Assembly: GCF_037975245.1 (NCBI RefSeq)
Contig: NC_092564.1
Coordinates: 20,377,984-20,441,983, forward strand
DNA from: Apostichopus japonicus
Lineage: Eukaryota > Echinodermata > Holothuroidea > Aspidochirotida > Stichopodidae
Direction of reading: 5' to 3'
Length of the DNA: 64,000 nt
Position 1 is the stretch's first letter. Every line of letters starts with the position of its first letter. The position numbers and the translations under genes are program-made. The notes under the pieces were generated by a model that made no database searches, had not been told where the DNA came from, and worked only from the letters and a program-made list of their open reading frames with translations. Shown here one piece after another: positions 34,026 through 47,300 of this stretch.

Positions 34026-34385
34026 CAGTGGCGTAGGAAGGTACTTTTGAGTGGGGGGCTGAAGACTGATGGCCGGCCTGGGGGAGGGGTCTAAGGGGAG
34101 GGGGTGTCCCCCTCCCCTTTGGAATTTTTTGCATTTCCAGGTAGCCTTAGATGCAATTTGGTGCAATATAGCACACTTCAACACCCACTCCATTTTGTAA
34201 ACTTAATTTTGTATTTTCACCAAGCGTTAGATGCAATTTGGTGCTCCAAATGAGATTTTTTTCTCATTTGGAAATGAAAAAGGGGTTTTCTGACTTGCGA
34301 AGCGGGGGGCGGAATGATACTTCCGCCCCTCCACATTTTTCACTGGGGGGCTGGCGCCCCCAGCCCCCCGGTTCCTACGCCCTTG
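34026..34385 (-). mobile_element. 360-bp hAT-like MITE with perfect 8-bp duplication
   Basis: This is an inverted copy of the MITE at 28695-29059. It begins CAGTGGCGTAGGAAGG and ends GGTTCCTACGCCCTTG. The target duplication TCCTTGAC lies at 34018-34025 and 34386-34393. The two copies are very similar over their whole length. Confidence 0.95.
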
Positions 34386-34393
34386 TCCTTGAC

Positions 34394-35063
34394 CTATGAG
34401 TGTAGTGTTCGTTTTCGGAAATATCTGGTATTTTTTTCATTTCCTTCAACAAATTTTTATAATAGCCGTTATAGGAGGTTTCAATATTTGTACACCAATA
34501 AATTAACTGTCTGAATTTTCGAAAATTTCCTGACCAACATTCTTCATCATATACTTCCCTCTACTCGTGCAATTTTGACCAGTCTGTTAGGGGTTGAAGG
34601 AGGTTTTTCTATATTGTTTGTGCATAGATGAAATTTTTTGCAACATCATTGGTATGTTTTGAAGTGAGTTTAATCAGGAGAAATGTGAATTTTGAAATTC
34701 TGAACAAAAAATGGGCTTAAAACCTTAAAAAGTGGGGCTGTTGGGTATTGTGGGCCGTGACGTAGAATCACCTACAAAAAGCAGGAGATGCGATGAGGTC
34801 GAACATGATGTGTGACTGGTGACAAACTTCAAAAAGGTTAAGGATGGGAACAAAAACTATTGGGAAATACTTGGTTCTCAGGTAAAAGTGTACATCTGGT
34901 TGGTCATTTTCAAGCCCGAGAAGTGTCATTTCCGGTGATCTGGGGGGTATCAAAACCAGAAATTTTCTTGTACGCTGTGCGCCAACCGATGGTGGCGCTC
35001 CGCTTAGATAGTAGTTCGCGCCCCCCCCCCCCCGGGTTAGAAAATCCTGGATACGCCTCTGAT
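34394..35063 (-). repeat. Family-B 5' fragment
   Basis: Reverse-complement copy of 27231-27880. It reads from 'ccaataaattaactgtctg' through 'ttttgaccagtctgttaggg' and 'gtgggccgtgacgtagaatc' to the terminus 'cctggatacgcctctg'. The MITE at 34026 is inserted just beside its inner edge. Confidence 0.75.
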
Positions 35064-35069
35064 ATAGTA

Positions 35070-35735
35070 CAGTGTGAAATTCAAATTGTTGTTCGAAATA
35101 TCAAGTGAATTCGAAAAGAGTATGAAGGATATCACTATTGATCTGGATATTATCGATCAAAACAAGCCACCCCATTATGAAATATAACTAACGAACATAC
35201 TGCGTAAGCCACAGAGAAGCTAGAATACCAAATTCAGTTGCAAAGTCCTCCAAAAACTTGGTCTGTGACTTAATGAACAACGTATTTACCTTCTGTAAAG
35301 TAACACTTCAATGGCTTGTGATTGTTGTTAATTTATTTTCTTCTAACAAAGTTCTAAATAGTGATTCCTTTTTTCTCGTTTTCTAGCAAACTTATACCTT
35401 TACTCTTGTATTCGGGAGCACTTTGCAATAGTATAGCTATATATATAGAAGTTAATGACAATTAGGAAATAGTACAACATTATGTACATTTATACTCCTT
35501 CTTAGACCCTTGTACTCGACATCCTTGTATCTTTACCAAAGAAGATTTTATTTTTACTACTCGTCGTACTACAATATTATATAGTCTGCATTAATGTACA
35601 AAATAGCGATTGTTAATAGTCAGTAGTAACAACTGTTTGAGATGAATCAATACCGTAGCTATACTTCTATATAAATATATACCAATCACCAATGCATTAA
35701 AAACGTTTGTGTTAATTTTCTTTATTGGAGTTCAG
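35070..35735 (+). other. End of intron 1, no feature seen
   Basis: AT-rich sequence leading to the acceptor TTGGAGTTCAG of the Cys-rich exon. No repeat or coding segment was recognised. Confidence 0.5.
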
Positions 35736-35969
35736 ATGACTGCGACATGTTCACACAGTGTTTTCTCGATGATGCCCGGATGAATTCATCTGTTATCTGC
35801 GTTGCAGAGCAAAAAGGCAACACAGCACCCCCGTGTTACGGTGACGGATCGAAACTGACTTGCTCCTGTAATACTAGTGAAAACTACCAACTGTCTAGTC
35901 CCGACGATACATACCTGTGTAACCCGGACAAATGGGAAGACGGACTGTATGATTTATATTGTTTCAGAA
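35736..35969 (+). CDS. Small membrane protein gene, 8-Cys ectodomain exon
   Basis: This 234-nt (78-codon) phase 1-1 exon starts DDCDMFTQCFLDD after the acceptor and ends DGLYDLYCFR before a GTACGA donor. It contains eight cysteines (DC, QC, IC, PC, TC, SC, LC, YC), enough for four disulfides. Two N-glycosylation sequons, NSS and NTS, are present. I do not recognise the fold. The secretory exon before it and the stalk/TM exons after it, all in matching phase, place it as the single globular ectodomain. Confidence 0.78.
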
Positions 35970-36687
35970 GTACGAAACATTTATATATATACTCAAATCA
36001 ATCATTGTTACAATTTTTACACGCAGTGGCACAAACTCCTGCATCTGTATCTCACCAGTACACTATAAAAGGCAGAAATTTAGAATAGATATGGATATAA
36101 GTAAGAAACATATCGTTGGGACAATACTCACAATTGTGTCAAACTTAGGGAATGGTCATAGTAACACGTAATTCCTAGATACAGTCTACACCCTACATTA
36201 TATGTCGAATCTGATCGAAAACTTCATTATTTGCGAAAAGGGAAGCTCCGGTCGATCCTGAAACAGCACAAAAGGTGCTTCCTTGTTACTGACAAAAAAA
36301 TGTATAGGTACGTCGAATTACATTTCTGCATGATTTCAAATGACTTGGAGGGTTTGACGTAATGGGCTTGACACTGAATTTCTTAATACAACTTCAATTC
36401 GACAAAAGATAGTTGTTTTGAAATGTCAAAGAGTTAGTACCACACAAACAATGTTAATTTGTAGTTGTTATGGTGACACGATTTGATTTAGTGACATTAT
36501 TCAGATATTTTTTTCTTTCTCCTTGAATGTGGTGAATTGATTCCATTTATTTTAAATAACCTTTTAAAGACAGCAGTGTTAGTGAAATACAGTTATTTTA
36601 ATTATTCGCCAATACAGAAATGATAATGTTGTTATAATGTAGCAAGCTGTTCGAACCCCATTCTCTAAATTTGATTTTCATCAACAG

Positions 36688-36744
36688 ACGAATTAACAAC
36701 GGAATTGTCAACAACCACTATTGACACTACTACGACACCAACCA
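36688..36744 (+). CDS. Small membrane protein gene, Thr-rich stalk exon A
   Basis: This 57-nt (19-codon) phase 1-1 exon has the acceptor CATCAACAG and the donor GTATGT. It encodes DELTTELSTTTIDTTTTPT. The Thr density suggests an O-glycosylated mucin-like stalk. It is one of four tandem ~350-bp units, each holding one such exon. Confidence 0.72.
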
Positions 36745-37034
36745 GTATGTATAACTTTATATAAAATCATATTAATATAATTGAATATTCAAGAGCTGGA
36801 ATCGCGGGTTGATGAGAGAATTATGTAATATTAATTTGTCGTTGTTATGGTGACACAATTTTCTTTTTCTTTGTATGTGGTAAGTTTATTTCATTTATAT
36901 TTGATGGCATTTTTAAAGACATTTCTGTTGGTAAAAATACGGTTAATTCTTACCAATACAATATATTCTATATGGTGCATTCATGTAGCAAGATTGTTCG
37001 AACCCCTTTCTCTAATTTTGATTTTCATCAACAG

Positions 37035-37091
37035 ACGAATTAACAACGGAAATATCAACAACCACAATTGACACTACTACGACACTAACCA
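37035..37091 (+). CDS. Small membrane protein gene, Thr-rich stalk exon B
   Basis: A tandem copy of stalk exon A, 347 bp downstream, with the same CATCAACAG acceptor and GTATGT donor. It encodes DELTTEISTTTIDTTTTLT. The surrounding intron sequence is also duplicated, so exon and intron were copied together. Confidence 0.72.
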
Positions 37092-37383
37092 GTATGTAGA
37101 TAACTTTATATAAAATCATATTAATAAAATTGAATATTCAAGAGCTGGTATCGCGGGTTGATGAGACAATTATGAATACTAATTTGTAGTTGTTATGGTG
37201 ACTCGAATTTCTTCTTTTTCTTTGTATGTGGTAAGTTTATTTCATTATATTTGATGGCCTTTTTAAAGACATTGCTGTTGGTGAAAATACGGTCAATTCT
37301 TTATCAACATAATATATTCTAATGGTGTATTCATGTAGCAAGTTTGTTTTAACCCCTTTCTCTAATTTGATTTTTATCAATAC

Positions 37384-37440
37384 GCGAATTAACAACGGAA
37401 ATATCAACAACCACTATTGACACTACTACGGCAGCAACCA
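37384..37440 (+). pseudogene. Stalk exon C, acceptor lost
   Basis: The 57-nt frame (RELTTEISTTTIDTTTAAT) and the GTATGT donor are intact, but the acceptor AG has become AC (CAATAC in place of CAACAG). It should therefore be skipped. The same AC is found in the homologous exon at 61426-61482, so the loss predates the large duplication. Confidence 0.65.
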
Positions 37441-37723
37441 GTATGTAGATACGTTTATATAGGTAGCTGTCAATTGCGTCCCTTTACACTTTGATGGCCT
37501 TTTCAAAGAGAGTATAGGGTTAGTGAAAATACGGTTATTAAATTTTCTACCAATACAGAAATTATAATGGTGTTATAATGTAGCAAGTTGTTCGAACCGC
37601 TTTCTGTCTTATAGCTAAGACAAGCGACTACAGTTAACATCTGGCTGATATCAAGAGATTATTCAGGTACATACGAGAGGAATACATGACACAAGACAAT
37701 TAATTGAAATTTTTCATCAACAG

Positions 37724-37780
37724 CCGAATCAACTACGGAATTTTCAACAGCCAGTATTCCCACTCCCATGAAAACATTCA
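37724..37780 (+). CDS. Small membrane protein gene, stalk exon D
   Basis: This 57-nt phase 1-1 exon has the acceptor CATCAACAG and the donor GTATGT. It encodes AESTTEFSTASIPTPMKTF and is diverged from exons A-C but equal in length. It is the last stalk piece before the membrane. Confidence 0.7.
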
Positions 37781-38357
37781 GTATGTGGATCATTTTATAT
37801 TTATAATTATATTAATTTCATTGGATATTCAAGAACTGCTGGAATCGCTTGTCGATGAGACAAATCTGTCTGTTATCTTGTAGTTATATATGGTGACACA
37901 ATTTGATGTAAAGTGATATTATTCGTTAGCAAGATTTTAAGTCGTATAACCATCCATGTGTCTCGCAATGAATTTAGTTTCTCGTTTTTTTTTTATATAA
38001 TTTTTTAAAATTATTTTATATAACTGAATCAGAAATTAGAACAAGATGTCACATAATCGGTATCAATTAATGTCAAAACAATACAAAATCTCATGACAGT
38101 GAAAGTAGAAAGTTGTTTCAAGTTCACTCTGTTTACCACATAGTATTAAGATTGAGAATAAGCTCTTCTGTGTGTTATATTCAAGTTAATAGAAACTATC
38201 ACATAGACCATCGACTCTGATATTTGTACAAAGATCGTTTAGTAATAACCTCTGCCCCACCCCAAGGCCACAGAAAAAAGGGAACTGTTTGTATAATACA
38301 TATATATCACGAAAATGAATAATGTCTCAAAAAAATTATTATACTTTTTTTCTTCAG

Positions 38358-38449
38358 ATTTAACGATTGCCGTTTCGTTAATCATTGCAATTGTTACTTT
38401 CTTGTTTGTGGTTCTATTCATTTGGCTCGTCAAAAATTACTGTCTCTGA
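38358..38449 (+). CDS. Small membrane protein gene, TM exon ending at TGA
   Basis: After the acceptor TTTTTTCTTCAG the phase-1 frame encodes a single helix, TIAVSLIIAIVTFLFVVLFI, then WLVKNYCL and TGA at 38447-38449. With the upstream exons the spliced frame is exactly 190 codons including the stop, giving a 189-residue type I protein with a tail of only a few residues. The same frame remains open for 44 further codons beyond the TGA. A CGA-to-TGA change would explain an Arg codon lost here. Confidence 0.72.
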
Positions 38450-38584
38450 AGAGACACGAAGTGGATCCGGAGCGTCGAAGATGTGGGAAACGAGCTGGTA
38501 CCACCGACAGCAAATGATGAATCCAAATTTGAATTGTCGAAAATAAACTTTGAGATGAGCGATCCAAATGACTTGTCGAAATGA
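38450..38584 (+). pseudogene. In-frame cytoplasmic tail beyond the TGA
   Basis: Reading on in the TM frame gives 44 residues, RDTKWIRSVEDVGNELVPP followed by TANDESKFELSKINF and a final SDPNDLSK, then TGA at 38582-38584. The hydrophilic composition and position directly after the TM suggest a former, or readthrough, cytoplasmic tail. The last 60 bases are almost unchanged in the second copy at 62455-62510. The stop context (CTC TGA AGA) is not the classic UGA-CUA readthrough signal. Confidence 0.45.
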
Positions 38585-38589
38585 TGTAT

Positions 38590-40100
38590 AAAAAGAGGAT
38601 GATGACGTCACTGATCCTGTAGGTGGCAACAGTCCAGGAGACTTGACAACGTTATTTTTTATTGAATCTTGTCTCTTACCATATATACACTATAGTTGCA
38701 TTTACCACAGACTTGCAAATGATACCAGTAATTATTCCATCTGCGCTAAAGGGGGTATATGCACATTATAAACTAGCTGTAGTCATTCGGAGATATAGCC
38801 TCAAAATATATCTCATATTTGGCATACTTCCACGGTCTATTAATTGTTGTTGGCACAAGTAACTTAATATGAAGATATTTGAAGAATCTCGACTGGAACA
38901 AAGTTTATGTGTAGTCTCATAACATAACATGACATACATATTAAAAATGGAAGTTATTCGGTGTTAGGCATTTGTGGTCAAAATCTAAATAGTTCTTTTT
39001 TTTAAATATAGTTTAATATAATTCTAAAAGAAAACATGAGCAACCGTCTTCTGAAGAGTTATGAGTGCTCATCGCTCTTATAATGGAAAGATATGACTCT
39101 CGTACAGTGGTATTGAGAACTATTTCGTCTTTGATGGAGTTTTTGAAAACAATGTTGCACAAGGATCTATACTTGAGTAAACAGATTAAGAGCTTAGCAA
39201 CTTTGTACCCCATAGGCAGGCCCTTAAAAAGTTTCTGTATTTTTGTACATGTCGTGTTGTTACTTGTAAAGGTTATAGCTTCAATTAAGGATAGACACTT
39301 CTAAAACTCATGGTAGAAAGCAACTTGTGTTCTTGTCGTTCTTAGTTTAAACCTTTACATTATATTTTTTAAACTTATTTTTTTTAAACCTTTAATTAAG
39401 GAGAAAGGCGGCGGCGGTAAACATCTGAACAAGAAGCAAGTGAGTAAAGAAACGTTCGTCGATCGGAGAATAACAGTTGGATGTATAGATAACCGTAAAG
39501 AGTTTTGAGCTGACGTATCTCCAAAAGTCTGTGGGTTTCATTTGATCTCTTGCTGATGAGCAAATTGTCCTTCCCCCAAGTTGCTTCGAACAACTTGTAA
39601 CCAATGTCATTATTATCAATGCTGATATTCACTCGCTCCTTTCCCACCTTTTACGGCACTTTCCTTCTTCATACTTCAGAATTACTACTGAGACCGCTTA
39701 TATCGACTTCTAAATGAGAGTGGTTTGCTTGAAGTTTACAGTTTGTATTGGATACCAAAATATATTTCAAACTCGCAGATTATATTTATTTGTTCGCTTA
39801 CAAAGTTTGAGAGACATTTGTTATTTCGAGACAGTATTTGCACTAACACTGTCAGAAGCAGATCATGACATGAAAATGTTTTCTAGAATACCAACAAAAA
39901 ATTGTAATTTAGTCTTGTCACACACAAACAAGAGATTTTTGCGTAATCATTTAACCATTACATGATAATATAAGGAGCATTATATGTCTTCGTTCTGTTG
40001 TTTTTCAAGTTTTCATTACTTACCCGGTGATTGTATTTTAGTATGACACCGGCAGCTGGCACGTCTCGATTGTTTCTAGATTGTCAATAACACTGCCTAA
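38590..40100 (+). other. 3' flank of the small membrane protein gene
   Basis: Noncoding-looking DNA shared with copy 2. Short frames on both strands are partly conserved between copies (for example 38662-38862 with 62564-62785), as expected from recent duplication. None has a domain or consistent reading frame. Confidence 0.5.
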
Positions 40101-41035
<935 letters not shown>

Positions 41036-41037
41036 AA

Positions 41038-41190
41038 CAGGCGCGTATCCAGGATTTTATAACCCGGGGGAGGGGGGTACAAGACAATTTCTGGTTTTGA
41101 TACCACCCAGATCACCGGAAATGGCACTTCTGGGGCTTGAAAATGACCAACCAGATGTACACTTATGTCTGAGAACCAAGTACCTAACTT
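41038..41190 (+). repeat. Family-B 5'-end fragment
   Basis: It starts 'aggcgcgtatccaggatttt' with 'aacccgggggaggg', then 'accacccagatcaccggaaatggcac' and 'aatgaccaaccagatgtacac', matching the first part of family B with an internal deletion. Confidence 0.7.
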
Positions 41191-41394
41191 ACACACGGCC
41201 CTTGGTGCAAACTGTACCGTACCGGCCAGTGTTTCCACTTCCAAGAGAATTGCTTGACATTCGAGAAATTTTGACTAATTCGGAAAATGTTTCGGAAAAT
41301 GACGAAATACTGGGATCAATGAAATGAATATCAATTAACAATGTTAGCTACATAAGCAACAGTAAATAACTGATAGTGTGCAAGGGAAGGGCGT

Positions 41395-41640
41395 GTACAG
41401 AGGGGAGGGGCGGACCCCCTACTAAAAAGTACGAAACTTGGCTAAATAATGAAAATAGATTTACTTAAAAAATGGCAAATTATTGCACCAATTTGCATCT
41501 AAGCACACTTTCTTATTATAAAATCTCTCAAAAGGGAGGGACACCCTCCCCTTAGACCCTGCTCCCAGGGCGACGATCACTACAGCTCACAAATCAAATG
41601 GAGGCCCCAGGCCTCCCACCAGCTAAATCCGCCCCAGGCT
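41395..41640 (+). repeat. Diverged hAT-like MITE fragment
   Basis: The internal landmarks of the MITE family recur in order: 'ggaggggcggaccccc', 'ttattgcaccaatttgcatctaag', 'tcaaaagggagggacacc' and 'ccccttagaccctgctcccag'. Termini are degraded. A short local triplication ('caccagctaaatccgcc') follows at 41615-41695. Confidence 0.6.
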
Positions 41641-41699
41641 TCGCACCAGCTAAATCCGCCCAGGCCCCAGGTCTCCCACCACCTAAATCCGGCCCTGGT

Positions 41700-43435
41700 C
41701 TAAACCTATATTTCAGGAAACTTTGTTTGATCTCAGAAACAGATTATTTTTACAACAGCTTATTTCTCTTGTAGCGAGTCGTCGAGAGCTAGGTCGGAAC
41801 TCCGGAACAATTGGGGCGGTGGGCCCTCCTTTGCAGTTGTCCCAAATTGATCACGGTCCCAGTGTTATGACAAGATTCCCCCCCCCCCCCGCTCTCTCTC
41901 TCTCTTTATCGTAAGGCCTGAAGTTGCAGCATTTGTCCCAGGTAAGGACGACCTCAATGCAAAACCTACACTACATTATAAAGTTTGGTTTGAAATAATT
42001 TTCAATGATCAGGTTAGTATAAGCTTCAGGCTACTTTAGTTTATCCGCTTTGGTTAATTGTCTGGAATTACGTGGTTGAAAGGGGGCTTTTGTCTAGTTG
42101 TTCCCCGGCTAAATGTTAAAAAAAAAACCCATGACGATGACATGTGAGCGACATGGCCTCAGCCCCCACCCCCACCCTACCACTGGGACCCCCATTGTGA
42201 GAGTCACTGAACAGAATTCGTTCAAACTAATATAATTCATTCTTCAATCGCTGTTGAACTTCCTGACACCACTCGCCAGTCCTGTTGTTTACTTGTAGCA
42301 ATTTTCCATAATGCCGTATGTAGAAGATCAACACGAAACATACTATAGGTAATATATTGAGTACTGCGCAAAAATAACACAACATAAAACTTTCTCCTCC
42401 ATATAAGAACAGCCAAGCTTTATTTAAGTATAGCAAAATGGAAGAATATAGTGTTTAAGTCAAAGACTCAGTACCACCTTAGTGATAAACATTTTTTTAA
42501 TTAATATAGTTTACTATTTTGATCAAGGGTGATAGGCAATTAGTTTCTAAAGGTTGATTAGATGTAAATTTACTGTGGTTATATGGTTTCTAATGACATT
42601 ATAAAATAATAAAATGTAAAGGATAAACTTTCAAGATTTGCTGAAGTGACGTCATTTACATATTGGAAATGTGAAATCAGTCATAAATTATGTCCTTTTA
42701 TAACATTACATTAAACTTCAATATAGTTCTTCAGAATGCTGTCCGCAAATTCTCAATTGTTGTCAGTTGAGAATATTCAAACAATAATGCTTCCATGATT
42801 GCAAAACAACTTAAGCTGTTTCTTAATTATATTTGCATGATTAAGGTATATTGTTTCCAAAGTTACAAATTGAAACTTAAACCGCTTTAGTGTAAACTTT
42901 GAAATATTGATTAATAATAATGACAATTTAATAGATATTTTCGAATGAAAGTTAACGTTTTTCTTTAACGAAATTAATATACATTGTTCTAAAAAAAATA
43001 GATAGTTTCAGGATGTTTTGAGTTCTTGTCTTTTAAAAAATCCAAGTTTACCATCGATCAATAAAACTGATATACAGATAATTTTGTAAGGTTGAACAAA
43101 CGTAGGTTAATTAACTTTAGTTACTAACTATACTTTCTTATATATGAAGATATAATAATATTTAAGAAAAAACTTTCAAGTCTAGCTAATAAGGCTACGT
43201 AATGTCAAGCATGTTTTAGCACATTATTATGATATTATATTGTATTGTAGATTATGTCAATTTAGAATATACAACCAACAAGAAAAACATATTTAATATG
43301 TTTTTGTGTTTTCTTCAAATAAATCAACACAAAAAAGTTAATTGTTGTAATATTAGTAATATAAAATGCCTGTTCTACTCGTTAACACTTTTATTAAAGT
43401 TTCTACCTCAACTACGAATAGAAATACTTTCAACG

Positions 43436-43486
<51 letters not shown>

Positions 43487-44364
43487 TGTGCGTTAATATT
43501 TTCAAAACTAAATCACAGGACTAATATCTTACATGATGAAGGTATATTTATTATTTCCAAACTTACAATTTTCTTCGGAGATGAAATGGAAAGTTTTGTT
43601 TCTTATATCGATGTGTGTTTATTTGTAAATATTGCTTAATGAAGCAAAGTTAACTTCTTGTAACGAATATAAATGCTTCTGAAAGAAATTTATACGTTAA
43701 ATATTGTTTCTGATTTATGTCTTAAAGGAAACATTAACAGTTAGATTAAGTTATCGAAATGGTTTGGAAATATAGGCTATATCAGTTAATGGATTTTGAA
43801 ATTCCAAAGTGCTTAAAACTTAAAAAGTTCACTCCTGAAGTTTTACTTTCAGAAAAAAAGCCAAGGGGAAATTCCACGGAATTTCGAAAAAGACCCATTG
43901 AATTTGTTTTCATATGAAACGTTACATGTTTTAGCGAAACAGCTTTGTGTTTGTAAATAGCCACAATATTAATTTAAATATTGTTGGGGATGCTCCAATT
44001 ACAGATTGTTTTCATTATATTGAAACAAGGATCAAAAACTTTCGATAATAATTTTGAAATTAAAGATGAACGTATTATTATTACTTTGTAACAAAATCGA
44101 AATTCACATTGAAGAGTTAAACTGGACAATGATTCAAGTCCACAGTGATGGTAAAATTATGCGACCAACTATCTCCTATATTTCTGTTCCTTTTGTTTTT
44201 TTGTTTTCACTTGTTTTCTTTAAAATTTGCAATATAATTCAACAAGAGCTTAAAACGGTTACCGTAAACGATACTTTACTGAATGATCTATCAGATCTGT
44301 AGAAAATGTGCTCTGCGCGTGGTGTTATTGCGTTCACATCATCTTTTGTATCTTAAATATATGC
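41700..44364 (+). other. Unannotated DNA 3' of the GTPase gene
   Basis: Very AT-rich DNA with a (TA)n tract at 43439-43484. It should contain the 3' UTR of the minus-strand GTPase gene. No coding segment is supported. Confidence 0.45.
43439..43484 (+). repeat. (TA)n microsatellite
   Basis: About 22 TA dinucleotides in a row. Conceptual translation across it gives Ile-Tyr repeats that are not protein. Confidence 0.95.
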
Positions 44365-47300
44365 CTATTTACTGGTCATATGGTACTCCTTCCTTAAACA
44401 TATTAATGCATCTTGCTCGGAAACTGTACCCCATTCATTTGGGAGCTTTGCTGGCTTTACATTGTAAAAATTTGCAAAATTATTATTGAAAGTTTGCAAT
44501 ACCCACTTCCAGTAAATTATTGGAGCTTCCCCTGTAATTGGGGTAATATCCCAAGAAGGATAATCCTCGGTATACTCCTTGTAAGGTCTATACTTCTTTG
44601 GTGGCCCTATGCGGCATCGATATCTACTGTTGGAGGCCACTAACATTGTGCATGGAGCGGATACAAGTTCTCGTGACTCTTCGTAATGATATCCTGCTAC
44701 ACCCTGAGAGTAATGGAAGATAGCTTTGTGTTTATGTTCACCTCTGATTTGCAAATGGCAGGGTACTTTACAGAAAGGACAAACTTCCTTACACGTTCCT
44801 AAATGATCTAAGATATCCCGTGCCACATCCCGCATTTTTAAATAAAGCTTAGATGCTACTGACAGATCACTTAGTCTGTCTGTGTTCCATTCTTTAGTAA
44901 TATCTGTTTTAAAGTACGAGCTGAACATTCTGTACAACATGTTGGTAAATTCAGCAATGTCACTTAGATTGAAATCCTCAACAGAAAACTGTATATTCAT
45001 TCCATACTCTGAAATTTTGTCGTTTTTCAGAAATGTCTTTGCCCATTCCCCAAATGTTGTTGTTTGTTCCCCTCCACGTACAGTCAATGTATGTTCAGTA
45101 TTACGTAATGCAGATTGAACATAGCCCAGTATCTCATCGATTTTTCTATCAATTACGTTTCTCACCCAATATTGAGACCGTGTTGTTATTTCAGTTAGAA
45201 CCTTTTGGCTCAACCAATTGCTAACGAATTTATCACTGTCCCGTATAAAATCGTAATACAATTTTGGATCTTTCTCAAGACAGAGCTCTTCTAAAATTCT
45301 GCCAAGCATCCTCTGCTTATCATTATAACAATCTTCGTCCCTCATTTTTGCTAAGAGTTTGACATTAAAGGCATTCAAAGTTACATTTCGCAAAACAGTA
45401 ACACAATCAGAATATGATCTCTTTACAGCCGCTTCACTCTTAATGGTTTCATCAACAAAGCCTTTAAAGTCGTTTTTTAGACATTCCTTCTCACTTTCAA
45501 ACATTCTTTGCAATGAATTGTGACTTTCATACTTCAGTTGACATTCTTTGCAAACTGCACATACCTCGCTCTGGACTGTACGAAGGGTACGAACCACAAA
45601 TTCACTATTGACATTGCTTTGCGTTAATGCAATGTACACGTCTTGTAAAATAGTATCTACGCGACTTTGTTGAAACGGTTTAACTTTGGCGTGGTTGATA
45701 AGATCATTTTTATGACGATGTACAGTTCTAGATATTACGGCTTGAACTTTGTCCAGTCCGTCCTTAGATCCCGGCAAACCTTTTCCAACCCATTTAGCAA
45801 AGTCTATCCCCTTCTTCCAAAGGTTACTCGGTTTGATCTTGTCACATTTTCCTTGCATCTCGTCATTGTACGCTTTGCTATGTTCTGTACCAAGCATTAG
45901 GTTTTTAAGACTGTTATCGCAAGCCTTCTCGATACTTTCCTCAGTAATTTTGGATTGTTTGAATTCTTTTTCAAGCTGTTTAACTTTTCTATTCCAAAGT
46001 ACGTCGAACTTTTTATCCAATTCCTCATGATTTTCCTTCCAATAGGAAGTGGATTTTGTGTGCTTTAATTTGTTTGCTGCTTCTTTAGCCGCAATTTTCA
46101 ATTCTTCCTTTGCATTTCTGATGAAATTTGGCAATCCTTGTTTATCGGCCTCATTTTGTAATTGTATCTCTGTGTTTTCTTTGATATTTCTTTCAATATC
46201 TTTAGCAATTCCGATTGTTTCATTTTTGATACTTTCATGACGTCTTTTTACCTCTTCTTCGTCTGAATGCTCCTTTACGTATTCATCTATTTTCTTATTT
46301 ACATCTTCGCATGCATTAGCTATTTCATTCTCCAACTTTCTGTAAAAGTCTTCTTTCTTAGTATTCGTGATACTTCTACCATTGTTAAGTTCCCATTGGA
46401 ATATCACAGTTCTCATTTTTCCAATAAGTTTATTATGCTTTAGTCGAAACCTTTGGTTACTGAGAGCATCGAAACTGTTTTGAAAATTGAAGACGAAATC
46501 TTCTGATTTCACTGCTTCCCATACATCTTCCAACCTACTTATAAACTTTGCCATTGTAAACTGAGGTGGGATTACCGATTGATTCACTTTTGGTTTGAAA
46601 ATGGCATCTTTTAAAGCGTGAATTTTATCACTATAGCCAGGATTTGGAGGAGACATTAAACCCATCCACAAGCATGGGAAAAACTGCAAGTCATCTTCCT
46701 CAGCTAAAGGAAATACATCTGAAAAATCATGAATGTGATCTACTTTTTCTTCAGCAGCAGCAATACGAGTGACTTTGTTGAGAGCATCCTTTATTTTAGT
46801 CATGTTGGTTTTATTGTTAGCAGCAGCTGCTATGTCGCTCACTCTTTGCTGAATAATTCTGCAATTAGAAACCAAATCCACTTTCTTCATTCTTATCAAA
46901 GCATGGACAGCTATTTGCAATATGCCAATCATATCTGGGCCAATAGTTTCTTGACCGATATTCAATAGGGTAAGGTCCCCAATGCACATGGCCAGTGTAG
47001 CTATGGAATTGTCAAATGTGTGGTCGTTTAGAACAGTTCGATCTGGAGAATGCAACCCTTCAGTATCAATAATCAGAAGATACTCAAAACCAAGTTGTTC
47101 ATGAAATGCTTCGTTCACTTCTAACAATTGTAAGTATAACCCTCTTGTGCATCTACCAGCACGTACCGGAAACCTAACCCCAAACATACTATTCAACAAC
47201 GTTGACTTGCCACTACTCTGGATACCAATTATAGACAAAACAAATATTTTTGGGTCCTTAAGCTTATTTGCGAGGTTCTTTAAAACGCCTGATATCCATT

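Larger units (their letters stand above)
36308..39985 (+). repeat. Segmental duplication, copy 1
   Basis: Sequence from 'ggtacgtcgaattacatttc' at 36308 onwards is repeated from 60691 to the end of the window. It covers the stalk exons, TM/tail exon and about 1.4 kb of downstream DNA. Identity is high by eye, with indels. Copy 2 lacks one ~350-bp stalk unit and about 140 bp of the TM exon, and has about 90 extra bases near 63130-63220. The right limit is unknown because copy 2 leaves the window. Confidence 0.92.

Noticed and set aside
36640-36660. tRNA B-box-like GTTCGAACC near the stalk exons
   Set aside because: No A box at the right distance and no cloverleaf. It is repeated only because the whole 350-bp unit is duplicated.
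38447-38449. Selenocysteine or classic stop-codon readthrough at the TGA after the TM
   Set aside because: The context is CTC-TGA-AGA rather than UGA-CUA, and I saw no obvious SECIS-like hairpin. A CGA-to-TGA mutation is the simpler reading.
39392-39647. Minus-strand frames of about 80 codons conserved in both duplication copies
   Set aside because: The two copies are recent duplicates, so conservation is expected. Frames shift between them and no domain is visible.
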